Shown here in pieces: positions 1-7,729 of a stretch of DNA of 64,000 nt. The first letter of the stretch is position 1. Each line of letters opens with the position of its first letter. Source of the DNA: Nonomuraea sp. PA05. Its GTDB lineage: Bacteria > Actinomycetota > Actinomycetes > Streptosporangiales > Streptosporangiaceae. The notes below the pieces were generated by a model, which ran no database searches, was not told the origin of the DNA, and was given only the letters and a program-made list of their open reading frames with translations. The position numbers and the translations under genes were made by a program. The stretch is from NCBI RefSeq assembly GCF_008086045.1, contig NZ_VSEY01000010.1, positions 62,001-126,000 of the forward strand, written 5' to 3'.

Positions 1-24
1 TTCGGTGGCAGGTGTCTCGGTCAT
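1..24 (-). CDS. 5' end of an unidentified CDS, cut by the window edge
   Basis: Only the first eight codons are visible (MTETPATE). The ATG overlaps the TGA of the upstream gene as ATGA, so translation is probably coupled. From its position after a SWIM-like protein and a large unknown protein I suspect a MoxR-type AAA ATPase, because such genes often sit together in actinomycetes. The visible residues cannot test this. Confidence 0.4.
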
Positions 25-1418
25 TTCCGCAGCAGCCGTCCCGCTCGCTCGCGCAGCACCGCGACCACGTCGCCGTTCCTGGCCTCGGCCTTGGCCGCCT
101 TGGGGTCGGTGGGGCCGAGCGCCCAGTCGCCGTTGTGCACCGTGACCGGCTGCTTCTTGACCGCCGACTGCAGGGCGAGCGGCTGCAGCGACCATCGCCC
201 GCCGTCCCAGCGCACCAGCCCGATGCACCCCGTGGACGCCTTGACCAGCGCGGGGGTGAGCGGGCCGCAGGACGGCAGCCGGTCGAGGTCGAGCGGAACC
301 TTGTTGCCGCCCAGGTCGATCGTCTCGCCGTCGCACTTGTAACCCTCGACGAGGACGGGCTCGGCGATGCGCACGGGATGCCGGTCGAGCGGGGTCACCG
401 CCGGCGGCGTCGCGGCGGCGAGCTGCACCCGCGCGATCGCGAACGGGTCGGCCTCCTCCCCCGCGCGGGCCCTGTCGTCGTGCCACACCAGGTCGCCGCC
501 GGGCAGCAGCGGCATGTCCGTGATGTCCACGCTGCGATGCTCGGCCAGCGCGGCCAGCAGCACCGGGTGGCCGCCGAGCAGCCGCCACACGGTCGGGCCG
601 ACGATGGTGTCGACCTTCGCGGCGGCCACGCTGGTGCGGACGAGCCTGCCGGGCTCGCCGCCCCGCTCCAGGATCGCGTGCACCTGGACGCGGACGACGG
701 TGGCGTGCTCGTGCACGTCGGCGCCCAGGACCAGCAGCCGTCCTGACACCTCTTCCGCGTCGCCGCCGTGCGTGCCACTGTGCCACGGGCCGTGCTGGGA
801 CAGCAGCATGGCGCGCGTCCACAGGTCGGCCCACCGGCGGGCGGGCAGCCGGTCCATCGTGGCCACCGGGCTCGACGCCCGCAGCTCCGTCGCCAGCCCG
901 TCGAGCAGCACGGCCAGCCCGCGCAGCCCGGGCACGGCCAGCAGCGCCTCGATCGTCTGGTCGGCCGAGGAGACCAGGTCGTGATCGACGCCGCGCCAGC
1001 CGACGATGGCCAGCTCACGCAGCCAGACCCGGCAGCCGGCCAGCAGATTGCCGGCCACCTCGCCCTTGCCCGCGCTGGCCTCCCAGGTGGCGCGGGTGCG
1101 GCCCAGCGCCCCGTCCAGGCGGGCGAGCAGCGCGTCGTGCACCGCGCCGAACAGCGCGGCACGGGCGCCGGCCAGCGCCGCGAGGTGCTCGTCGGCCACG
1201 GAACCGGCGGCCACCTTCTCCACGGCCTCGCCCACCCGCTCACCGATCGGGGTGCCGGCCAGCGCGCCCGCCAGGGCGGCCAGCGCCGCGGCCGGCTCCT
1301 CGCCGAGCCTGGCCAGCCCGAGGGTGAGCGCGTCGTCGAACCCCGCCACCAGGTCGAGCGCCTCGCCGACCCCTGCCGGGGCGTCGCCGAGCAGCTCACT
1401 GAGCTGTACGTCGAGCAT
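21..1418 (-). CDS. Hypothetical protein (465 aa) in a SWIM-protein operon
   Basis: I do not recognise a named family. The start ATG at 1418 opens MLDVQLSELLGD; the frame is open further upstream but enters the neighbouring gene. The first half is Ala/Leu-rich and helical (residues 10-250). The second half looks like mixed alpha/beta and ends in a basic tail (RAGRLLRK). No signal peptide or membrane segment is seen, so it is probably cytoplasmic. It lies 37 bp after the SWIM-like gene and overlaps the next gene by 4 bp, which points to one operon. A role as partner of a SWIM/AAA/VWA-type system is inferred from context only. Confidence 0.75.
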   Translation of the reverse strand: MLDVQLSELLGDAPAGVGEALDLVAGFDDALTLGLARLGEEPAAALAALAGALAGTPIGERVGEAVEKVAAGSVADEHLAALAGARAALFGAVHDALLARLDGALGRTRATWEASAGKGEVAGNLLAGCRVWLRELAIVGWRGVDHDLVSSADQTIEALLAVPGLRGLAVLLDGLATELRASSPVATMDRLPARRWADLWTRAMLLSQHGPWHSGTHGGDAEEVSGRLLVLGADVHEHATVVRVQVHAILERGGEPGRLVRTSVAAAKVDTIVGPTVWRLLGGHPVLLAALAEHRSVDITDMPLLPGGDLVWHDDRARAGEEADPFAIARVQLAAATPPAVTPLDRHPVRIAEPVLVEGYKCDGETIDLGGNKVPLDLDRLPSCGPLTPALVKASTGCIGLVRWDGGRWSLQPLALQSAVKKQPVTVHNGDWALGPTDPKAAKAEARNGDVVAVLRERAGRLLRK

Positions 1419-1455
1419 CAGCACACCGCCTTGTCTGACTTGTACGCGATCGGCA

Positions 1456-1947
1456 TCAGCGCACCGCCCCCGTCGCCGGGAACCAGTGCAGCTCGGCCAG
1501 CGGCTCGGTGCTGTCGGGCACCTCCAGGTAGGCCAGGTGGCGCAGGAAGCGGCTGAACACGACGGCCGCCGGGGTGCGCTCGACGTGCCCGGTGATCTCA
1601 TGCATCAGGTTGCCGCCCTCGGGCACCTCGACCCGCAGGTAGCGGGCCACCCGGTCCAGCCCGTACTGGACGACGGCCTCGTCGGCCAGCATGCGGATGT
1701 GCTTGCACGCGTAACCGTGCAGCGCCCCGCATGGCCGGTTGTTGTTGGTGCTGCAGCTCAGCGCGTGCGTGCCCGCCGTGATCGACGAGACGTAGACCCG
1801 CTCGATGTCGGATCCGCTCGACACGACCCCCTGGAGCCGGCCGTCGGCCAGCTCGACGAAGGGCACCTTGGCGAGCTTGCGCGGCTCCACGGGTGGGACC
1901 ACCCGGACCACGCTGCGCCGCTCCCACGCGGTACTGTCCGCGTCCAC
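1456..1947 (-). CDS. SWIM-like zinc-finger protein
   Basis: Small protein (163 aa from the GTG at 1947, which has a GGGAGG about ten bases upstream; a GTG at 2004 is possible but lacks a ribosome site). The centre carries Cys/His spaced as in SWIM fingers: a Cys in ALSCST, a Cys in RPCGA, then CKHIRML, i.e. a C-x-H end pair. The first pair is wider than the classic C-x-C, so the match is loose. SWIM fingers bind DNA or protein. The region before the finger (PRKLAKVPFVELADG) and the helix after it look folded. It is first in an operon of at least three genes. Confidence is good for a zinc finger, lower for the SWIM label. Confidence 0.65.
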   Translation of the reverse strand: MDADSTAWERRSVVRVVPPVEPRKLAKVPFVELADGRLQGVVSSGSDIERVYVSSITAGTHALSCSTNNNRPCGALHGYACKHIRMLADEAVVQYGLDRVARYLRVEVPEGGNLMHEITGHVERTPAAVVFSRFLRHLAYLEVPDSTEPLAELHWFPATGAVR

Positions 1948-2014
1948 GACCTCAGAACCTCCCGCCCCGCCGGCCCGCGCGCAGGCGGAAGTGCCCGCGC
2001 CCACGCGGCCGGCT

Positions 2015-2026
2015 GATCAATTGATC
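2015..2026. promoter_or_regulatory. 12-bp palindrome in the SWIM / gntR divergent region
   Basis: GATCAATTGATC is a perfect palindrome in the 205-bp gap between the SWIM-like gene (minus) and the gntR gene (plus), 68 bp upstream of the SWIM start. It could be an operator for the SWIM operon. No other copy is obvious in the window, and nothing else in the gap stands out apart from the gntR operator. Confidence 0.3.
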
Positions 2027-2110
2027 CGGGAACTTACCGGAGGCCACCGACAGATCTGAGGAAAACGATCAAAGCGCCCGGCGGCTCAGGACGCGCGCCA
2101 TCGCGGGGTG

Positions 2111-2132
2111 ATTGTCCATAATATTGTCAACC
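2111..2132 (+). promoter_or_regulatory. Putative GntR operator and -10 region of gntR
   Basis: The site contains ATTGTCAAC at 2123-2131, the reverse complement of GTTGACAAT found twice upstream of the divergent catabolic genes, and a TTGTCC at 2112-2117. A -10-like CATAAT (2117-2122) lies between the two, so a repressor bound here would block gntR itself. Autoregulation is inferred from the shared motif. Confidence 0.5.
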
Positions 2133-2152
2133 ATGGACTGGAGGAGGATCCC

Positions 2153-2794
2153 GTGAGCTCAGGGACCCCGGACGCGCGAACGCTGACCGACCGGGTCAGA
2201 GCGGCCATACTCGGCGGGGACTTCGTGCCCAACCAGCGGCTGGTCGAAGCGGACGTGTGCGAGCAGTTCGGCGCCCCGCGCGCCGCGGTGCGCGAGACGT
2301 TCAAGGAGCTCGCCGGCGAAGGGCTCGTCGAGATCCTACGCAACAAGGGCGCCCGTGTGCGGGCGATCTCGAAGGCGGAGGCCATCGAGATCACTGAGGT
2401 GCGGATGGTGCTGGAGGGCCTGTCCGCCGCCAAGGCCGCCGAGCGGGTGACGCCCGAGCAGGCCGCACGGCTCCGGCAGATCGTCGCCGACATGCGGGTG
2501 GCGGTGGAGCGCAACGACCTCGACCGGTACTCGGAGCTGAACGCCGCGCTGCACGCCGAGGTCCGCCAGATCGCCGAGCACGGGACGTCCGCGGCGATCA
2601 TCGAGCGGCTGGGGGCGCAGGTGGTGCGGCACAAGTTCCGGCTGGCCCGGCAGCCGGGACGGGCGGCGGTGTCGTTGCCGCAGCACGAGCTGATCGTGGC
2701 GGCCATCGTGGCCCGCGACCCGGAGGCGGCCCAGACGGCCATGCAGCAGCACCTGCGCAGCGTCGCCAAGGCGCTGGAGGTCACCCCCGACTGA
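2153..2794 (+). CDS. GntR-family (FCD) transcriptional regulator
   Basis: 213-residue cytoplasmic DNA-binding protein. Residues about 5-70 form the winged helix (TLTDRVRAAILGGDF, then APRAAVRETFKELAGEGLVE). Residues 80-205 form the all-helical FCD ligand domain with EVRMVLEGL and a metal/ligand-type histidine in NAALHAEV. The GTG at 2153 follows GGAGGAGG by six bases; the upstream ATG at 2133 has no such site. FCD regulators usually repress catabolic operons and release DNA on binding an organic acid. Here the likely targets are its own promoter and the galB operon and oxidoreductase, which share its GTTGACAAT box. The effector may be a ring-cleavage intermediate (inference). Confidence 0.9.
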   Translation: MSSGTPDARTLTDRVRAAILGGDFVPNQRLVEADVCEQFGAPRAAVRETFKELAGEGLVEILRNKGARVRAISKAEAIEITEVRMVLEGLSAAKAAERVTPEQAARLRQIVADMRVAVERNDLDRYSELNAALHAEVRQIAEHGTSAAIIERLGAQVVRHKFRLARQPGRAAVSLPQHELIVAAIVARDPEAAQTAMQQHLRSVAKALEVTPD

Positions 2795-2857
2795 CACGTC
2801 AGAGCCCGGGACGCGCGCCACACACCCGGACACGCATCACGCGCCAGACGCCAGTCG

Positions 2858-2948
2858 GACGCGGGCCGGACGCGGACCGGGGGCCGGACGCGGGCGGGGC
2901 TGGGCTGGACGCGGGCCGGGCTCAGGCCGGACCCGGGCCGGACGCGGG
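2858..2948. repeat. Degenerate GC-rich direct repeats
   Basis: About six imperfect copies of a GGCCGGACGCGG-like unit lie between the convergent ends of gntR and the oxidoreductase gene. No coding frame here is convincing. It may act in termination, or simply be slippage-expanded sequence. Confidence 0.55.
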
Positions 2949-3734
2949 TCATGTGCCCGGGATGGGTGGGATGCCGGTGCGGGTGACCTCGTCGAGCGTG
3001 GCGGTCGTGGCCCGCGTCATGGTGCTGGGCACGCCGAGCTCCTCCAGCATCCGCGTGGCGGCCTCCATCTCGTGCACCCGCCGCACACCGTGCTGCCCCG
3101 CCCCCTTGACCAGCCGCACCACGAACTCCTCGTCGGCGGCGGTGACCGTCTCCAGCAGGTGCTCCCAGAACCACCCCTCCAGCCCCGCCTCCCGCGCCGC
3201 CCGCTGCGACTCGATGACGAGCGCGCTCAGCCCCTTGACCAGCACGCTGCGCAGCAGCTTGCGGGCGGCGGCGTCCCCCGGCGACCCGCCGATGGGCGTC
3301 ACGGACATGCCGAGCCCGCTCGCGAAGGCGGCGAACCGGTCCGCGGAGGCGCCACTGGCCAGGATGGGGGTGGCCAGGCCGCGCAGCGGGACCGGCGCCA
3401 TGATCGCCCCGTCCACGACCGCCGCCCCCGAGGGCTCCAGCAGCTCGGCGATCCGCCGCTTGTCGCCGGGCGCGCCGGTGGACAGGTCGGCGTAGAGCGC
3501 GCCGGGCCCGAGGTGGGGGCGGGACTCGGCGCAGGCGGTGAGGCTGTCGGCCCCGGTGGTCACGGCGATGACGACGTCGGCCCCGCGCACGGCGTCAGCG
3601 TTGGAGGCGACGACCGCGTCGCCCGGCGGGTACGCGGGGTCGTACACGCGCAGCCGTACCTTCCCCGCCAGTCCTGCGGCGAGAATATGACCGACCTCGC
3701 CGTAACCGAGCAGCGCCACCTGAGGTGTGTCCAT
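2949..3734 (-). CDS. NAD(P)-dependent oxidoreductase with DUF1932-type C-terminus
   Basis: 261 residues. The N-terminus is a Rossmann fold with G10-x-G12-x2-G15 (LLGYGEVG). Residues 70-130 match the 6-phosphogluconate/3-hydroxyisobutyrate dehydrogenase pattern (GPGALYADLSTGAPG; VDGAIMAPV). The helical C-terminus fits DUF1932. The ATG at 3734 lies nine bases after GGGAGAGG; another ATG three codons upstream touches that site and is less likely. The gene diverges from the galB operon and has a GTTGACAAT/TTGTCC box 33 bp upstream of its start, so GntR probably controls both. It may oxidise or reduce an intermediate of the aromatic pathway; the substrate is unknown. Confidence 0.85.
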   Translation of the reverse strand: MDTPQVALLGYGEVGHILAAGLAGKVRLRVYDPAYPPGDAVVASNADAVRGADVVIAVTTGADSLTACAESRPHLGPGALYADLSTGAPGDKRRIAELLEPSGAAVVDGAIMAPVPLRGLATPILASGASADRFAAFASGLGMSVTPIGGSPGDAAARKLLRSVLVKGLSALVIESQRAAREAGLEGWFWEHLLETVTAADEEFVVRLVKGAGQHGVRRVHEMEAATRMLEELGVPSTMTRATTATLDEVTRTGIPPIPGT

Positions 3735-3766
3735 ACACGTCATCCTCTCCCACCCGAAGCCATATC

Positions 3767-3782
3767 GTTGACAATGTTGTCC
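3767..3782. promoter_or_regulatory. Putative GntR operator upstream of the oxidoreductase
   Basis: GTTGACAAT at 3767-3775 is followed by GTTGTCC; GACAA-TG-TTGTC (3770-3781) is an inverted repeat, flanked by ATATCG and CGATAT. The same nonamer occurs at 3841 and, reversed, at 2123. Together these mark a small regulon around the GntR gene. Confidence 0.55.
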
Positions 3783-3840
3783 GATATCCATGCCAAACCG
3801 CCACCAATCCCACCAAAGAAGCGACATCAAACCCGATAAT

Positions 3841-3871
3841 GTTGACAATCTGGTCGCCGGGCTCCTAGCGT
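3841..3871 (+). promoter_or_regulatory. galB operon promoter with overlapping operator
   Basis: A consensus -35 TTGACA (3842-3847), inside the nonamer GTTGACAAT, is followed after 18 bp by a -10-like TAGCGT (3866-3871). The GTG start of galB is only seven bases further, so the transcript is probably leaderless. A regulator on the nonamer would cover the -35 box. Confidence 0.55.
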
Positions 3872-3878
3872 CAGCGGC

Positions 3879-4610
3879 GTGACCTCTTCTCGTACCCTGT
3901 TGGTGATCAGCGCCCACGCCGGCGACTTCGTCTGGCGCGCGGGCGGCGCGATAGCCCTGGCCACTGGCCGCGGCGAGCGCGCCAAGGTGGTGTGCCTGAG
4001 CTACGGCGAGCGCGGCGAGTCCGCGAAGGCGTGGCGCGCGGGCAAGACGCTGGAGGAGATCAAGGCGATCCGGCGCGAGGAGGCGGAGCACGCCGCCGCG
4101 GAGCTGGGCGCCGAGATCGAGTTCCTCGACGCCGGCGACTACCCCCTGGTGGAGAGCCGGGAGCTGGTGGACCGGCTGGTCCGCGTCTACCGCGACGTGG
4201 TGCCCGACGTGGTGCTGACGCACCCGCTGGCCGACCCGTACAACGGCGACCACCCGGCCGCGGCCCGCATGGCGCTGCAGGCGCGCGTGCTGGCGCAGGC
4301 GATCGGCTACGAGGCGCCCGGTGAGCCGCTCGGCGCGCCGCCCGTGTTCTTCTTCGAGCCGCACCAGCCCGAGCAGTGCGACTTCAAGCCGGAGGTGCTG
4401 CTCGACATCACCCCGGTGTTCGACAGGAAGCGCAAGGCGATGGAGTGCCTGCCGGCGCAGCAGCACATGTGGGACTACTACACCGACCTGGCCAAGCGCC
4501 GCGGCGTGCAGCTCAAGCGCAACGCGGGCCCGAACCTGGGGCTGGCGCACGACACGATGGGCGAGGCGTACATGCGGCTGTACCCGCAGGTCACGGACGT
4601 GCTGTCGTGA
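3879..4610 (+). CDS. galB: 4-oxalomesaconate hydratase (PIG-L/LmbE family)
   Basis: 243-residue zinc hydrolase-fold protein. The N-terminal strand carries SAHAGD, in the place of the family AHPDD, and the second metal motif is THPLADPYNGDHP at about residues 115-127. GalB hydrates 4-oxalomesaconate to 4-carboxy-4-hydroxy-2-oxoadipate in gallate/protocatechuate meta-cleavage. The assignment leans on the next two genes, which encode the aldolase and tautomerase of that pathway; alone it would be only a PIG-L family protein. The GTG start is about seven bases after the -10 box, with no Shine-Dalgarno sequence, so initiation is probably leaderless. It overlaps the next gene by 4 bp (GTGA). Confidence 0.85.
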   Translation: MTSSRTLLVISAHAGDFVWRAGGAIALATGRGERAKVVCLSYGERGESAKAWRAGKTLEEIKAIRREEAEHAAAELGAEIEFLDAGDYPLVESRELVDRLVRVYRDVVPDVVLTHPLADPYNGDHPAAARMALQARVLAQAIGYEAPGEPLGAPPVFFFEPHQPEQCDFKPEVLLDITPVFDRKRKAMECLPAQQHMWDYYTDLAKRRGVQLKRNAGPNLGLAHDTMGEAYMRLYPQVTDVLS

Positions 4611-5299
4611 GGAACGTGGTCATCACCGGCATCCCGCGCGCCGACCCGCGCCGGATAGACACCCTGGCCGGGTACGGCGTCGCGACCGTGCACGAGGCGC
4701 TCGGCCGCACCGGCTACCTCGGCCCCGGCCTGCGTCCCGCCTGGCCGGGCGCCAGGACGGGCGGGAACGCGGTCACCGTGCTGTCCTGGCCGGGCGACAA
4801 CCTGATGATCCACGTCGCCGTCGAGCAGTGCCAGATAGGCGACATCCTGGTGGTCACCACGACGTCGCCGTCCACGGACGGCATGTTCGGCGAGCTGTTC
4901 GCCACGGCGCTGGCCCATCGCGGCGTGCGCGGCGTGGTGATCAACGCGGGCGTGCGCGACGTGGCCGAGCTGCGCGCCATGGGCTTCCCCGCCTGGAGCG
5001 CGGCCGTCAGCGCGCAGGGCACCGTGAAGGCGACCCCCGGCGCGGTGAACGTGCCGATCACGATCGGCGGGCAGCTCATCAGGCCGGGCGACACGATCCT
5101 GGCCGACGACGACGGCGTGCTGGTCTGCCCGCGCGAGGACCTCGACCGGGCCCTCACCGCGTCCGCCGCCCGTGCGGACAAGGAGGCCACCACGCGCGCC
5201 GCCTTCCTGAAGGGCGAGCTGGGCCTCGACCGGTACGGCCTGCGCGAGCGCCTGCCCGGCCTCGGCATCACCTACGAGGAGTACGACGGTGACCGATGA
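4607..5299 (+). CDS. ligK: 4-carboxy-4-hydroxy-2-oxoadipate aldolase / oxaloacetate decarboxylase
   Basis: 230-residue RraA-fold class II aldolase that splits the C6 acid into pyruvate and oxaloacetate (GalC/LigK). Seen in the sequence: the helix GYGVATVHEALGRTGYL, the central GVVINAGVRDVAEL with the Arg-Asp pair used for substrate and divalent metal binding, and a C-terminal region ending GLGITYEEY typical of this group. Its length matches characterised members. The GTG start at 4607 overlaps the galB stop, and the 3' end overlaps galD by 11 bp, so galB-ligK-galD should be translated as a coupled unit. A generic RraA-like aldolase is the alternative, but context favours LigK. Confidence 0.9.
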   Translation: MRNVVITGIPRADPRRIDTLAGYGVATVHEALGRTGYLGPGLRPAWPGARTGGNAVTVLSWPGDNLMIHVAVEQCQIGDILVVTTTSPSTDGMFGELFATALAHRGVRGVVINAGVRDVAELRAMGFPAWSAAVSAQGTVKATPGAVNVPITIGGQLIRPGDTILADDDGVLVCPREDLDRALTASAARADKEATTRAAFLKGELGLDRYGLRERLPGLGITYEEYDGDR

Positions 5300-6365
5300 C
5301 GGGGTGCGCTGCATGCTCATGCGCGGCGGCACCTCCAAGGGCGCCTACTTCCTGGCGGACGACCTGCCCGGCGACCCGGCGGAGCGCGACGACCTGCTGC
5401 TGCGCGTCCTGGGCAGCCCCGACCCGCGCCAGATCGACGGCATCGGCGGCGCCCACCCGCTGACCAGCAAGGTCGCCGTCGTCTCGGCCGGAACCGACCC
5501 GTCCGCCGACGTGGACTACCTCTTCCTCCAGGTCACCGTGGACGAGCCGGTCGTCTCCAGCCGCCAGAACTGCGGCAACATCCTGGCGGGCGTGGGCCCG
5601 TTCGCCGTCGAACGCGGGCTCGTCGCGCCCACCGGCGACCGGACCGAGGTGCGCATCCGCCTGGTCAACACCGGCGGGTCGGCCACCGCGAGCTTCCCGA
5701 CGCCGGGCGGCCGGGTCGACTACCGGGGCGGCACCGCCATCGCGGGAGTGCCGGGCACGGCCGCCGCCGTGGTGCTGGGCTTCGCCGACACCGCAGGCTC
5801 TGCCACCGGCAGGCTGCTGCCCACCGGCCGCGCCGTGGACGTGATCGACGGCATCGAGGTGACCTGCGTCGACAACGGCATGCCTGTCGTCGTCGCGGCG
5901 GCCACGGACCTGGGCGTCACCGGCTACGAGTCGCACCAGGAGCTGGCGGAGGACCGCGCCCTGCTCGACCGGATCCAGTCGCTGCGGCTCCAGGCGGGCG
6001 AGCTGATGGGCCTCGGCGACGTGAGCGCCGAGTCGGTGCCGAAGACCACGCTCGTCGCCCCGCCCAGGGACGGCGGGGCGCTGTGCACCCGTACGTTCAT
6101 CCCGGTCCGCCCGCACACCGCGATCGGGGTGCTGGGCGCGATCAGCGCCGTCACGGCGGCGCTGCTGCCGGACGGCGTGGCGCGGCGGCACGCCCGCCTG
6201 CCCGAGGGCAGCCGGTTCGACGTCGAGCACCCCACCGGCCACCTGGAGGTGGAGGTGGAGCTCGACCTGTCCACCGACCCGCCGACCGCGCTGCGGGCGG
6301 CCAGCGTGCGCACCGCGCGCAAGCTCTTCGACGGAACGGTCTACCCACGGGAAGGAAAGCCGTGA
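5289..6365 (+). CDS. galD: 4-oxalomesaconate tautomerase (PrpF family)
   Basis: 358 residues with the diaminopimelate-epimerase-like fold of PrpF/LigU/GalD. The N-terminal MLMRGGTSKG is diagnostic. The catalytic pair appears as K61 (HPLTSK) and C95 (SRQNCGN), with the same 34-residue gap reported between the Lys and Cys of LigU. The enzyme isomerises 4-oxalomesaconate between keto and enol forms so that GalB can hydrate it. GTG start; it overlaps both neighbours, the next by 4 bp (GTGA). The full lower gallate set (tautomerase, hydratase, aldolase) is therefore in one transcript. Confidence 0.9.
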   Translation: MTDDGVRCMLMRGGTSKGAYFLADDLPGDPAERDDLLLRVLGSPDPRQIDGIGGAHPLTSKVAVVSAGTDPSADVDYLFLQVTVDEPVVSSRQNCGNILAGVGPFAVERGLVAPTGDRTEVRIRLVNTGGSATASFPTPGGRVDYRGGTAIAGVPGTAAAVVLGFADTAGSATGRLLPTGRAVDVIDGIEVTCVDNGMPVVVAAATDLGVTGYESHQELAEDRALLDRIQSLRLQAGELMGLGDVSAESVPKTTLVAPPRDGGALCTRTFIPVRPHTAIGVLGAISAVTAALLPDGVARRHARLPEGSRFDVEHPTGHLEVEVELDLSTDPPTALRAASVRTARKLFDGTVYPREGKP

Positions 6366-7318
6366 ACGCCCTGCTGCACGACGTCGCCCACCTCGGCCAC
6401 GTCGAACTGCTCACCCCGCAGCCCGAGCGGAGCCTGTGGTTCTTCACCGACATCCTCGGCATGACGGCCGCGGGCCAGGACGGCGACTCGGTCTACCTGC
6501 GCACCTACGACGACTACGAGCACCACAGCCTGACGCTGACCGCGCACCACACCTCGGGCCTGCGCGCGACCGGCCTGCGGGCGAGCAGCCAGGAGGCGCT
6601 CGACCGCAGGGTGCTGGCGATCAAGGATGCGGGGCTGGGCATCGGCTGGCGCGACGGCGAGCCTGGGCGCGGCCCGACGTACGCCTTCCACGACCCGGAC
6701 GGCCACGAGCTGCGGCTGTACTGGGAGTCGGAGTGGTACGAGGCCCCCGAGGAGCTGCGCCCGGCGCTGAAGAACCAGCCGCAGGCCTTCCCCGGCCACG
6801 GCGTCGGCGTGCGCCGCCTGGACCACATCAACTTCCTGGCCGCCGAGGCCGCGGCGAACGGCGCGTTCGTCCGCGACGTGCTCGGCGCGCGCGTCACCGA
6901 GCAGATCATGCTGGACTCCGGCCGGATCTCCGCCCAGTGGCTGCACTTCGGCAGCAAGTCCTACGACCTCGTCTACACCGACGACTGGTCGGGCTCCTCG
7001 GGCCGGCTGCACCACATCGCCTTCGCCACGAACTCGCGCGAGGACATCCTGCGGGCGGCCGACATCTGCCTGGAGAACGACGTCTTCATCGAGACGGGCC
7101 CGCACAAGCACGCCATCCAGCAGACCTTCTTCCTGTACGTCTACGAGCCCGGCGGCAACCGCATCGAGCTGTGCAACCCGCTGACCAGGCTCATCCTGGC
7201 CCCCGACTGGCGGACCATCACGTGGACGGAGGCCGAGCGCGCCAAGGGCCAGGCGTGGGGGCTGAAGACGATCGCCTCCTTCCACACCCACGGGACGCCT
7301 CCGGTCACCCCTGCTTGA
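6362..7318 (+). CDS. Type I extradiol ring-cleavage dioxygenase (catechol 2,3-dioxygenase-like, VOC fold)
   Basis: 318 residues with two VOC modules (about 8-135 and 150-285). The C-terminal module has the iron triad: H155 (RRLDHINF), H217 or H218 (RLHHIAF) and E269 (GGNRIEL), spaced as in catechol 2,3-dioxygenase and homoprotocatechuate dioxygenase. It needs Fe(II) or Mn(II) and O2. It closes the galB-ligK-galD operon with a GTGA overlap, in the place where known gallate operons carry a LigB-type dioxygenase. It is therefore probably the enzyme that supplies 4-oxalomesaconate or a close analogue, but the true substrate (gallate, a methylgallate or another trihydroxybenzoate) is unproven. Its 3' end overlaps the convergent cupin gene by 14 bp. 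Confidence 0.88.
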   Translation: MNALLHDVAHLGHVELLTPQPERSLWFFTDILGMTAAGQDGDSVYLRTYDDYEHHSLTLTAHHTSGLRATGLRASSQEALDRRVLAIKDAGLGIGWRDGEPGRGPTYAFHDPDGHELRLYWESEWYEAPEELRPALKNQPQAFPGHGVGVRRLDHINFLAAEAAANGAFVRDVLGARVTEQIMLDSGRISAQWLHFGSKSYDLVYTDDWSGSSGRLHHIAFATNSREDILRAADICLENDVFIETGPHKHAIQQTFFLYVYEPGGNRIELCNPLTRLILAPDWRTITWTEAERAKGQAWGLKTIASFHTHGTPPVTPA

Positions 7319-7721
7319 CGGCCTCCCAGGTGGGCTGCTCGCCGGGCGCCAACTCGGCGAAATCGGGCAGGTCGCGCAGCGCGTCCTCGGCGCCGCCCGG
7401 CGTGTACGTGGCGATGATCCGCAGAGGACGCCACCCGGTGTTGAACGTCGAGTGCAGTGTCCCCATCGGGATGTAGACCGCGTCGCCGGCCTTGACCGCG
7501 AACTCGGGCCCGTCCCCCACCGTCTGGCGCCCCTCGCCTTCGATGATGTAGAGCACCTCGTCGGAGAAGGGGTGCAGGTGGCGGTCGTGCCCCTTGTTCG
7601 GGTTGATCACGACCTCGCCGAAGGTGGAGGACGCGCCCGGCACGGTGCCCGGCGTGATGTGCCACTTGATGGAGCCCCAGTCGAACACCATGGTGGGCAC
7701 GTCGTCCGGTCTGCGGTGCAT
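7305..7721 (-). CDS. Cupin-domain protein
   Basis: 138-residue single-domain cupin, cytoplasmic. The metal site appears as HDRHLHPFSDE (H-x-H with Glu six residues later) and a later His in GTLHSTFN. The ATG at 7721 follows AGGAG by six bases. It lies 8 bp after the TIM-barrel gene and is the last gene of a three-gene operon. Small cupins of this type are isomerases, dioxygenases or ligand sensors; nothing here tells which. The gene converges on and overlaps the ring-cleavage dioxygenase, so both loci may deal with related compounds (inference). Confidence 0.85.
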   Translation of the reverse strand: MHRRPDDVPTMVFDWGSIKWHITPGTVPGASSTFGEVVINPNKGHDRHLHPFSDEVLYIIEGEGRQTVGDGPEFAVKAGDAVYIPMGTLHSTFNTGWRPLRIIATYTPGGAEDALRDLPDFAELAPGEQPTWEAVKQG

Positions 7722-7729
7722 GAGTGCTC

